From Pseudomonas cichorii (lineage in GTDB: Bacteria; Pseudomonadota; Gammaproteobacteria; Pseudomonadales; Pseudomonadaceae), in NCBI RefSeq assembly GCF_003700275.1, contig NZ_RBRE01000060.1, forward strand, positions 1-64,000: a stretch of DNA of 64,000 bases. The letters are read 5' to 3'. Positions 48,701 through 53,676 of this stretch are shown one piece after another. How positions within the stretch are numbered: the stretch's first letter is position 1; the number at the start of each line of letters is the position of its first letter. A program made the translations under genes and the position numbers. The notes under the pieces were generated by a model that searched no databases, was not told the DNA's origin, and worked only from the letters and a program-made list of their open reading frames with translations.

Positions 48701-50083
48701 GCCGTTCGACACGCCACTGGCTGTGACCTCGACGCTGCCGCCCTGACTCAGGATGCGCCCCGACTGGCGGTTGTCGAGGGTCGCGCTGACGATCCGGGTG
48801 CTGGCCTGGCCGCTCAGGGTCGCGCCCTGGTTGTTCAGGGTCTGGGTGACCTCGGCCTGCAGGGCACGGCTGGCGACGATGCTGCCGGTGTTGGTCAGGT
48901 TCTTGGCTGCAAGCACCACATCGCCGGTCGTATTGCGGCTGTTGTCGGCGTTGACGCCGGCCTCGATGATCGCGCTGTTTTTAAGTTGCCCACTGCTGGA
49001 CAGGTTAACGGTGTCGCGCGCGGCGATGTTGCGGGTCACCGTGAGGTCGCCCGGCGTCGTCACGGTCAGCGAAGAACCGGCATACAACGGCCCGTTGGCC
49101 TCGACACTATTCGCATTGACCGTGACCGCACCGCTGGCGGCCATCTGGGTCATGCTCAGGTGGCCATTGGCATCGATCTGGATATCACCGGCACTGGCCG
49201 CCACATTGCTCGCCAGTCTTACCCCGACCCCGGCTTCGGTGCCCACCAGCTTCACCGCACCGGCGTACATTCCGCCCAGGGCCGAGCTGTCGATCGCCAG
49301 GGTCGGCTTGGCACTGCCGTCGTCGGCCAGCGCCGTGGTGTTCAGGGTCTGCGCATCGACGTCGTTGCGACCGGCGATGATATTGAGCTTTTTCGCGTGC
49401 AGCTCGGCGTTGACCCGGGCGCTGCGGGTGATGATGTCGAACTGGTCGAGGTTGTCGGCGTTGAGCCCGGCACCTTCGATGGACACGCTGCCGCCCTGGA
49501 CGTTGAAGTGCGTCAAGTTGCCATTGCCATCGAGCATCGGTTTGCCGGTGGTCAGGGTCGCCTGCGGCGTGTTGATAAAACCACAACCATCGCAGGTAAT
49601 GCCGTACGGGTTGGCGACGATCACTTTGGCCGCCTGCCCGGCCACTTCGGTGTAGCCCTTGAGTTCGGTGCGGTTGTTGCTGACCACCTCATTGAGGATG
49701 GTGGTCGCCGCCGAACCTTGCAGGTTGCTGTTGCTGATGATGATGCCGCCCAGTTGAGTACTCTGGGTCTGGGTCGGCGCCGTGGCGTTGTTGAGGATTA
49801 CCCCCTGGCTGCCGACGTTATACTGCTGGAACTGGTTATGCGACAGGCCGCTGCCGTTGGGCGCGGCAATGTTGATGATCGGCACCCCGTTGCCCGCCGC
49901 GCCGACGCTGGTCGAGCCACTGCTGACCACGATTCCGTCCGCCTGCGCCCACAGCGGCTGCCAGAACATGGCATTGGCCAGGATCAACGCAATCCCGCGC
50001 TTGGGCATCCCCCAGAAACGCTCACGCTGCTGCAGGCCGGCCGACGGTTGACGGGCCAGAAAGGCGAAGTGCTTGACGTCCAT
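36767..50083 (-). CDS. Giant filamentous haemagglutinin/CdiA (TpsA) with Hint and toxin domains
   Basis: This 4438-residue exoprotein has an extended signal region (about residues 1-47, ending MFWQPLWAQA) and a TPS secretion domain (about 48-330) with NPYGITCDGCGFINT. A very long FHA stalk of ~20-residue LDNxxGxIxSxxxLxL repeats spans about 370-2280. Residues about 2585-2760 are a non-repetitive Tyr-rich island coded by AT-rich DNA. A second FHA block has AGNDLVNVGLIEAGN-type repeats (~3050-3500). A hydrophobic stretch follows near 3600, then a DUF637-like pretoxin region, then a Hint domain (about 4163-4315: CCFAAGTMVSTPDG to HTFYVGKLKTWVHN). The last ~120 residues hold a small basic toxin (SNHALEQFAGRDGGIGVSQ ... 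VVNAEGKVVTGW), probably a BECR-fold RNase (inference). The frame is intact. Confidence 0.9.
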   Translation of the reverse strand: MDVKHFAFLARQPSAGLQQRERFWGMPKRGIALILANAMFWQPLWAQADGIVVSSGSTSVGAAGNGVPIINIAAPNGSGLSHNQFQQYNVGSQGVILNNATAPTQTQSTQLGGIIISNSNLQGSAATTILNEVVSNNRTELKGYTEVAGQAAKVIVANPYGITCDGCGFINTPQATLTTGKPMLDGNGNLTHFNVQGGSVSIEGAGLNADNLDQFDIITRSARVNAELHAKKLNIIAGRNDVDAQTLNTTALADDGSAKPTLAIDSSALGGMYAGAVKLVGTEAGVGVRLASNVAASAGDIQIDANGHLSMTQMAASGAVTVNANSVEANGPLYAGSSLTVTTPGDLTVTRNIAARDTVNLSSSGQLKNSAIIEAGVNADNSRNTTGDVVLAAKNLTNTGSIVASRALQAEVTQTLNNQGATLSGQASTRIVSATLDNRQSGRILSQGGSVEVTASGVSNGQKGLISSAGTMTINAASLDNQQGVVRSTGASTLTVTDAVVNRGGEVLSDASLTLNSGSLDNSRSGRMAAKGVMVTTGAFDNSFDGRLTSTEAMSLTAAQVNNSEAGRIASAMALTAVVTGLDQHSDGRLYSNSDVSLDLSHGHLNNQDGLITAPGQLLLNNLGTVTNQSGEISSAHAFTLAATALDNTDGTLLSDQALIVRVDKVLTNLRGLVSGTGVELEAGELDNTQGSVSSDAALTLDVTGQLSNHKGLLSSAFDTTLNALSLNNTEGQVMADQVLTVILGGDLDNQAGTLGAGQGATISAVGLDNRQAGAVLTDGQLDLILSGTLDNRTGGQVQAKGILNLTSQALNNQGGRVVGQDLLTVHSGSALNRGGVIRADKLMTLLIGDLDNSQTGLTAAQKGVISSKAGLELIGTHLNNQSGLLNAVGVMTLQADTVLNGAGRIASQSDLTATVGSLSQHGGELVAQGTLTLSGQSLDNQAGGLVGATKALKLVVDDIDNRAGEISSQVGVEIIGDRLDNSDGGKVLAGTALQLVVERIINQNKGLLFGQTLNLEGHHLDNAGGTLASQQDLTIVLTRDQNHNDPQNHNGALNNSGGLLSSEAALTVTAESLDNTGGTLSSAKALKVTTTGALINEGGSITTDTTLTLVSDSLDNRQQGKLSGQGATSVTTGAFDNSQGGQLTGGDTLELIAGDVINQSAGRIASALALTASVTRLDQQGGELFSNTTLSLDLNHGQLNNQGGLINSPGALLLKNLKGVDNQGGEISSALAFTLAAQHLDNSAGKLLSNQALTLDLVEFFSNLKGSVSATGLNIDSASLDNGEGLISSRGDLKLTVDKTLSNVKGTVIADGDLEISAASGDNTQGQISSQQALIARIGNLQQAGGQLFALSTLNLTGDILNNSAKGFVGAGEALTLTVDDVDNQGGEISTQQGITLTGQTLNNNSGQILAQQALTLDVANTTNHAQGVLSGKTGLSLAGISLDNTGGVMNGLQGLVIDLSGALDNSRGAISSEGSLQLSMASLTNSAGSVSSAGKLTLDSEGAILNQSGELVTDDVLELTSASLDNSQQGVISGKGLMTLTTGDLGNSQKGRISSGERLDLTAATLTNRDGGSIGSQQALVASVSRLDQQKGSLFSNTSLSLDLNHGELDNRGGLINAPGTLLLKNLKSVLNQGGEISSAQAFTLKAQALDNSGGAVLSNQRLTLRIDQALSTIKGMIAAAGIDATAGTLDNTGGTLTSRNALDLTVTGLLTNRDQGLINAAETLKITSADLNNRSGQLLGNTALTLNSAALDTGANGLINSRGTLTLTADSLTADNGGEVSALGNMTLVLDALSLNAGRLLGEAGLSIDLNGADLHNRAGLISAQGPLTLSRLRDVNNQGGEISSAQSFTLAGGTVDNSGGKLISSNLLTLNTGSLLNQNGLISGWQGLDVTATSLDNRSNGTLSSRSGAVDVELSGALLNSGNGALVSQKALSVTADSLDNSGGILSSAAEQTLTVTGLLNNSQKGLIDSGAGLVITAAALDNTAGTVISKNQATLDLIGALTNTGGQLASGASLLLKRSSAVHNQGGQLVSQGLMTLNTGLLDNSNRGTVASNGTLLVLASGKVLNNADGLIYSQTADVQLEGASLDNAAGAVQSQSALTVKVVDGIDNQSGRLIAQNADLYVKGTRLDSRGGVLSSLKGLFTAQITGVLRNGYALNTTQGGVIQAQRLNLTALGGFNNYGGRVSASTGEALITTANFDNRNGGLYAKGLVRVIGHDFDNSGDNDGQIAGGQVNLQLTGALNNRLGIIESDSTLAIRAASLDNQTGQIRSLGTSDTADFQIGTLFDNSNGTVEVANSNLILNAASFLNTNGNLLQAGTGTFDISTANLTRAGGNVVTRGGLTLTADSWTNNSVIQAGRLTVNVGTFNQTASGQLLASSAFVGTGGSWTNDGLIASDGTLSLNLSGGYAGSGRTSSLGTLGLTASQLALTSAASIASGARAELNISGLASNYGRITSAADLIVNAGSVNNYGTLGATQNLTFNTASLLNSQGVIFSGGDMRANVGSLTNLKGDFYALNNLTIKGYGVERANQVSNISGSMESGGDFSISATAFENRTEGSDGKQDFSAGRTLVKGIIAMDCVCHKYFEADFIVREFFEGGQDTDVTASALLASGRDFTFNGDDFLNNKSTISAVGNVIINSGSVRNIGTVGGAMERTRVYRTDDSFFVNYVYSYNQRNNPDFPNIYYVGSGGELRLGVVTKVFSTGGGDTTYEYVTYEVRDAITSQYMPYYPMYYPEELWNEYLPVSLYDRNNLIEVPEEITRLQLLSDVEKVVDGNASAGRSAVIQSGGDVSITATQNLQNSVIRQDYVAGGGTSKVQGTSPSGTGTTIIRVNAQLSPDLSQQQVNPLTLPGFSLPTGQNGLFRLSTQTGNDTAATQATGAPQSWTLGSASVSVAQREQTVSDAQARVLQFGTAGQVSTATRQLADVVRQNAGLSANASAFDSSAPADSANSLQLIAHSSDSTGVTRVNDVQVPAGSTSPSSSANAQVLRVQALPGSTTSSSPHKYLIETNPVLTDLRQFMSSDYLLANLGYDPDESMRRLGDGFYEQRLVQQAIVARTGQAFLAGQTSNEAQFKYLMNNAIASKEQLSLAVGVSLTSRQVAALTHDIVWLEEHEVNGEKVLVPVLYLAQANNRLAPNGALIAGNDVTLIAGEDLDNVGTLRATNNLSATAGNDLVNVGLIEAGNRLDLLAGNDLVNKAGGILYGRDVTLTATRGDVINERTVIRDQQGAAVLQDFADSAARIESVNDMTLKSGRDINNIGGTLQAGRDLSLISGRDVYIGAAQTETARIFSANNTQSSITQLGSSVSVGRDLMAISGRDINVVASDIDVKRDIAMAATENMTISSAADETHSLSRSKKLTVQTDHVKQVSADLNAGGSIALSAGQDLAVISSRITAGEDATLKAGESLSLLAAQDSDYYLYDKKSKGSFGAKKTKRSEVTDVRNVGSEITTGGDLTLSSEGDQLYQAAKLTSGNDLTIESGGGINFEGVKDLHQESHTKSSSSLVWTSMKGKGRTDETLRQTEMVAQGELAIRAVEGLKIDIKQVDQQTVSQTIDAMVQADPQLAWLKEAEKRGDVDWRQVKELHDSFKYSSSSLGQGAMLAIMIIITVVTAGAGTFAAAGTAAGSAATGAATAAGFSATTALTIGTAAHAAAVASLTSLTSQAAISTINNKGNLGAALKDTFSSDSLKGALVSGLTAGFTAGVIDPNLSGTSKPFNNLTKGFDLSSLKDIGGFAVNAGAQGLATGVINTAINGGSLGDNLTKALVSQAGNVAAAVGFYQIGSIANENYAKAFLKNDTQGMALWAEGGMGRTALHAMMGGAISSATGGDFATGAVAAGASQAMAGVLNDSFKDLPEFREAASKIVGLTAAGLAGGDIEQAAWIAGVADQYNRQLHPTEIPLLVKQSDSFAKEANISPAEAEKRLAQALLYYTDAEWNGVLTDRDVKPDALTLKHLGIALSPLGSTYAPAGGDVPAAGAKNTYTPAEVVGLITNYRNSHTAEYVNPEINAINLQGGLLGDPTYAYADFYRKNLASPFDLSNAFSGQAVGMYQGGKNAVSDAALSVWALLSNPAGVSEQVANGLMGLSKDPLGSFVNIAEASQTQEAMATLYDMQGNSAASAAIRAQSATEFALNFLPTNRAKAVAELSLGRKLGSEGPCCFAAGTMVSTPDGDRAIDTLKVGDIVWSKPERGGKPFAAAILATHVRTDQPIYRLKLKSVRQDGQAEEETLLVTPGHPFYVPAQRDFVPVIDLKPGDRLQSLEDGASENTSSEVESLELYLPEGKTYNLTVDVGHTFYVGKLKTWVHNTGPCVLPEGYFGANVPKGTDSGASSAANAARLKMQMVAEQAAGARAPTQITSYSNHALEQFAGRDGGIGVSQSALSGAWSSPLKIEYVPSKYGPTFRYTGTDAVIVVNAEGKVVTGWGKSAAGTAK

Positions 50084-50137
50084 GTGCGGGTGTTCCTGCG
50101 GGGGGATCAGAAAGTTTTCAGGAGAGAGTCGAAAAAA

Positions 50138-51838
50138 TCAGAACAACAGTTCGAGGCGGAAATAGATCGGCGCTTCTCGTTCGCTCAGCGCATCAGGCCG
50201 CTCCAGCGAATGAGCGAAGGTAACGTTGGCGGCGAGGTATTTACCGCGTGTGAAAAGCTCCACGGCGCTGCTGGAAACCCGGCCGTTTTCCCCTTGGCTG
50301 TTGGCGTCGTGACTGATCACGCCCTGGTCGTAGGACAGACCCATGCCATATTGCTGCAGCACCGGCTGCAGCCATTCCCAACCGACTGGCCGGGTCCAGC
50401 GCAGGTCGTTGCGCCAGTAGCCGCCGCTGTCGCCGGAGAGAAACTGTTCTTTATAGCCACGCACTGCGGACTGGCCGCTGATACTCATGCGCTGGCTGTT
50501 ATAGAGCCGGTCTTCGCTGCGCTGACCGGTAGCCAGGCTATTGAAGCTGAAGCGCTCGCCCCACACCTCGAATGGCTGCTGGAAACTGAAAGTGGCGGTG
50601 TATTTGCGGTAGCGGGCCGTGGGCTCGTTGCCGGCCGGATGGCCGTCGCCCATCGCATCCAGGGCGCCGACGCCCTGCTGCATGCCCAGCTCAAGGTTGG
50701 CAAACGCACTGCCGAGCAAGCGGCCATGGCTGATGCCGAACTGGGTTTCTGTGATGCGCTGGGCACCGCTCGCCAGTTCGCTGTCTTCCACAAAGCTGCG
50801 GGTCCTCAGGTGGCTGATGCCAGCGCTCAGGGATGTCTTGCCCTTGGCATCGCGCTGAATGACCCGCTCGGCGCGCAGCTGGTGCGTCTGGCTTTCACCG
50901 GTGAACTTGAAGTTGATTCCGGCGCCCTGCCCCTGGGTGCGGTATTCACTGTCGTTGTAGGTGTAGCTGAAGTTCCACCAGCCCCATGGCAGGTTGTAAT
51001 TGAACATGCTGCTGTAGGTGCTGCGCTGATGATCGGTAACCGCATCGCGTCCGCCGCGCAGGTTGAGCTGATCGGCCAGGCCCAGCGGGCTGTCCCATTC
51101 CAGACCTACGCCCCACTGCTGCTCGCCGGTGCTTTTCTGGCCGTTGTTGTGTCGGGCCAATGAGCCGCGCCAGGGTTTCTGCGGGGTGTTCTTGACCAGC
51201 ACATCGCTGCCGCCCACTTCCTTCCCCGGTGTCAGTTCCATCTTGGCCTGATTGGACGGCAAACGATTGAGCTGGTCGACCATCTGCTCGATCTCGCGCA
51301 GGTTCAACTGCTCGCCTTCGCTGCCGGGAAAGGTCATCGCCAGTTCACGCGCGGTCAAGGCACTGTCGATATCGCCCTTGAGACTTTCCAGCTTGCCTTC
51401 GACCACCAGCACGTCGAGGTTGCCTTTGGAGAGATCCTGTTGCGGCAGGTAGGCACGGGTCGTGACCAGGCCTTTATCGATGTAGTGATCGGTGATGACT
51501 TTAAGGACGTTGTTGAGCTGCGCTACACCCAGGCATTCGCCGAGAAAAGGCTTGAGCAGCGCCTCACGCTCAGACGTCGACAACGAATCGGCGCCTTTGA
51601 GTTCGATGTGATTGATCACGAAGCAACGTGTGTCGACCGGTTCTACCGGCGCTGTCGGTGCCTGCTGGTTGCCCGGCAGTTCCTTGAGTTCTTCAAGACG
51701 ACGGCGCTGCTCTTCGAGCAAGCGGTCCTGGCGATCACGGATCAGGTCCTGCTCTCCGGGAGTAGGCGCTGCGAAAGAATAAAGAGGTAAGGCAGCAAGC
51801 AGAGTAAGCAGGATTGTCCTGCTGGGAGAGAGAGCCAC
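50138..51838 (-). CDS. TpsB/CdiB-type outer-membrane transporter (ShlB/FhaC family)
   Basis: This 566-residue two-partner-secretion pore has a signal peptide (SRTILLTLLAALPLYSFA), an N-terminal linker helix rich in Arg/Glu (RLLEEQRRRLEEL), two POTRA domains (about residues 70-210) and a C-terminal beta barrel ending in Phe (YFRLELLF), as usual for Omp85-type proteins. The GTG at 51838, with AAGGA 7 bases before it, fits better than the GTG at 51859. It exports the giant TpsA coded 54 bp downstream. A good sigma-70 promoter lies at 51885-51913. Confidence 0.9.
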   Translation of the reverse strand: MALSPSRTILLTLLAALPLYSFAAPTPGEQDLIRDRQDRLLEEQRRRLEELKELPGNQQAPTAPVEPVDTRCFVINHIELKGADSLSTSEREALLKPFLGECLGVAQLNNVLKVITDHYIDKGLVTTRAYLPQQDLSKGNLDVLVVEGKLESLKGDIDSALTARELAMTFPGSEGEQLNLREIEQMVDQLNRLPSNQAKMELTPGKEVGGSDVLVKNTPQKPWRGSLARHNNGQKSTGEQQWGVGLEWDSPLGLADQLNLRGGRDAVTDHQRSTYSSMFNYNLPWGWWNFSYTYNDSEYRTQGQGAGINFKFTGESQTHQLRAERVIQRDAKGKTSLSAGISHLRTRSFVEDSELASGAQRITETQFGISHGRLLGSAFANLELGMQQGVGALDAMGDGHPAGNEPTARYRKYTATFSFQQPFEVWGERFSFNSLATGQRSEDRLYNSQRMSISGQSAVRGYKEQFLSGDSGGYWRNDLRWTRPVGWEWLQPVLQQYGMGLSYDQGVISHDANSQGENGRVSSSAVELFTRGKYLAANVTFAHSLERPDALSEREAPIYFRLELLF

Positions 51839-51884
51839 GATGCATCCTTGCGATATCACATTGCTATCAATTGGAAGGGCCGCG

Positions 51885-51913
51885 ATGGTAGACCGTCATT
51901 TTCATGCCGTCAA
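51885..51913 (-). promoter_or_regulatory. Sigma-70 promoter of the tpsB/tpsA operon
   Basis: On the minus strand TTGACG (51908-51913), exactly 17 bases, then TACCAT (51885-51890). Transcription would start near 51878, giving a ~40-base leader to the GTG start. Confidence 0.6.
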
Positions 51914-52066
51914 TTTTTTGTATGCACCGTGTATCGGGTTTGTTACGGAGATTTTTGGGACAAGCGGCAAGCGAATATAGCTCGGAGATGAAGTGAAGCT
52001 TTATATATGCCGCTGGCTTTTAACAACCCTGAAGTTTCAATAACAACTGCAGCCTGTTAAAAATAA

Positions 52067-52099
52067 AAAGTGCGCTACCGGTGACCGGCAGCGCACTTT
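52067..52099 (-). terminator. Terminator of the 105-aa hypothetical gene
   Basis: The stem AAAGTGCGCT / AGCGCACTTT (52067-52076 / 52090-52099) with an inner ACCGG-TGA-CCGGC fold is followed on the minus strand by TTTATTTTTAACAGG. Confidence 0.8.
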
Positions 52100-52126
52100 C
52101 ATTCAACGCTTATTGCCTGGCAATAT

Positions 52127-52444
52127 TCATGCGACCCGTGCTGCGGGATGTTTTCGGGTTTTATGCCACTCGTTTTTCAAGCTCTGCAACATGCTTTCCA
52201 TGAAGTCCATATCGGCTGCCGCCTTCTTGCCGACATAGCCCTGGCCGCGGCGGAACATTTTCAGTCCGGCCAGCATTTGCGGGTGATTTTCCTTGAATTC
52301 GCTCTCCTGAGTGCAAGGCGACATGGGGTCGACATGTACTTCGCCAGAATCCGCGATCCAGAGAATATGGCTGTCCAGAGTGTCCTTGCGCGCTGCAAAC
52401 AGACGAGCCAGCTCATCAATTGTCGGATGATTGTTGATATTCAT
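52127..52444 (-). CDS. Conserved-looking hypothetical protein (105 aa)
   Basis: AAGGAG precedes the ATG at normal distance. The soluble protein starts HPTIDELARLFAARKDTLDSH, then ILWIADSGEVHVDPM, and has a helical, basic C-terminal half. No family is recognised. It has its own terminator and lies upstream of the tpsB promoter region in the same direction, but is not part of that operon. Confidence 0.6.
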   Translation of the reverse strand: MNINNHPTIDELARLFAARKDTLDSHILWIADSGEVHVDPMSPCTQESEFKENHPQMLAGLKMFRRGQGYVGKKAAADMDFMESMLQSLKNEWHKTRKHPAARVA

Positions 52445-52864
52445 GTTGATGCTCCTTCGCTCGTTAACTGTTCAATACCATTGATATATAAACTTGCCTG
52501 TCAGGTGATTCAGGAACACGACAATACGTCATGCTCGCTCAATACATCCCGACCCAGAGGAAATGCAGGTAGCCTTGATAGAGAGCCACTACAACAAGGT
52601 GCGTCATTAGAGGAGAACGTAGCGAAAGCCAAAGACCTGGCTGGCGACCGTTGCACGATCAGCCACAAGTGTCATGAGGTCGTTTCGCCAGCGACTCGCC
52701 TTTTCGGACGGGCCATGCCGGGTCAGCTTCATCAATCTGCCTTGTGGGCAGCCTGCATCCGGGGAACATCTCGACGGCTTGCCGAGCCTGCTCAGTACAT
52801 CTTTCCAGCGCTCCCGATCAGGGAGACGACTGCATAATGCAAAAGGAAAAGGGAGGCGTCAACC

Positions 52865-52898
52865 ATTATGTAGTGATTATTTTCGATCACTACATAAT
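52865..52898. repeat. 13-bp perfect stem-loop
   Basis: ATTATGTAGTGAT and its exact complement are separated by 8 bases (TATTTTCG) and followed by TTTAT on the plus strand. It is enclosed by GGAGGC (52852-52857) and GCCTCC (52908-52913). It could act as a terminator of the isochorismatase-type gene or be the end of a lost mobile element. Confidence 0.6.
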
Positions 52899-52923
52899 TT
52901 TATCGAAGCCTCCGAAAGGAGCG

Positions 52924-52949
52924 TCGCAGTGACTGTACAGTCACTGCGA
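52924..52949. repeat. 26-bp perfect loopless palindrome
   Basis: TCGCAGTGACTGT is followed directly by its exact reverse complement. It lies 19 bp past the stop of the YcaC-type gene. The perfect dyad without a loop suggests a protein-binding site or a transposon/recombination relic more than a terminator. Confidence 0.65.
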
Positions 52950-52968
52950 TAGAGGGGCGCTGCAGAGC

Positions 52969-53592
52969 TTACCTGGCCGTGAACGCCGTGTAGCTGTTGA
53001 TCAGGTTGCGGTAGTTGGGGATCCGCTGGGAAAGCAGGTTGGCCAGGCCTTCCATGTCATTGCGCCAGTCGATCTGCAATTCGCAGGCAACCGAGAACCA
53101 GTTGACCAGTTGCGCACCGGCAGCGGTCATGCGTGCCCAGGCGGCTTGCTGGACCGTTTCATTGAAAGTGCCGGACGCATCGGTCACCACGAACACCTCG
53201 AAGCCTTCGGCCAGGGCGCAAAGAGTCGGGAACGCCACGCAAACGTCAGTCACCACGCCGGCAATGATCAGTTGCTTGCGGCCGGTCGCCTTGACGGCCT
53301 TGACGAAATCCTCGTTGTCCCAGGCATTGATCTGCCCTGGACGCGGGATGTAAGGCGCATCCGGGAACATTTCCTTGAGTTCCGGAACCAGTGGACCATT
53401 GGGACCTTGCTCGAAGCTGGTGGTCAGGATGGTCGGCAGGTTGAAGAACTTGGCCACGTCGCCCAGGGCCAGCACGTTGTTCTTGAACTCGTTGGGAGAA
53501 AAGTCCTGAACCAGAGAAATCAGGCCGGTCTGGTGATCGACCAACAGAACTGCTGCGTCATCTTTGTTCAAGCGTTTGTACGGGGTGCTCAT
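52969..53592 (-). CDS. Isochorismatase-family hydrolase, YcaC-like
   Basis: This 207-residue cysteine-hydrolase-fold protein has LLVDHQTGL (catalytic Asp in the first strand), then ILTTSFEQGPNGPLV, and LIIAGVVTDVCVAFPTLCAL with the catalytic Cys and the preceding cis-type VT. YcaC proteins form octamers, and their substrate is not established. I chose the ATG at 53592 because AGGAG precedes it. It is the third gene of an operon behind the ABM and amidohydrolase genes. Confidence 0.87.
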   Translation of the reverse strand: MSTPYKRLNKDDAAVLLVDHQTGLISLVQDFSPNEFKNNVLALGDVAKFFNLPTILTTSFEQGPNGPLVPELKEMFPDAPYIPRPGQINAWDNEDFVKAVKATGRKQLIIAGVVTDVCVAFPTLCALAEGFEVFVVTDASGTFNETVQQAAWARMTAAGAQLVNWFSVACELQIDWRNDMEGLANLLSQRIPNYRNLINSYTAFTAR

Positions 53593-53676
53593 GGTTGACT
53601 CCTTGGTTTTTTTATCAAGATTCGACACGGCCGATGATCGCCATCGACCGCGCGGTTGCAGGCAAGGGTGAAACAA

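Larger units (their letters stand above)
52445..52968. other. 524-bp gene-free stretch with two strong palindromes
   Basis: No reading frame with a start and ribosome site is supported. The left part is the promoter/leader of the 105-aa gene. The right end (52852-52949) contains an outer repeat GGAGGC / GCCTCC enclosing a 13-bp stem-loop, then a 26-bp loopless palindrome, listed separately. Confidence 0.5.

Noticed and set aside
47297..51163. A 1288-residue plus-strand reading frame, plus others of 782 and 620 residues at 42044-44392 and 44414-46276
   Set aside because: They run antisense to the intact TpsA/TpsB genes. Their sequences are biased low-complexity reading of the GC-rich repeat DNA, with no domain or ribosome site.
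52148..52837. A 229-residue plus-strand frame across the 52-kb gap
   Set aside because: It runs opposite the 105-aa gene, has no ribosome site and shows no domain.
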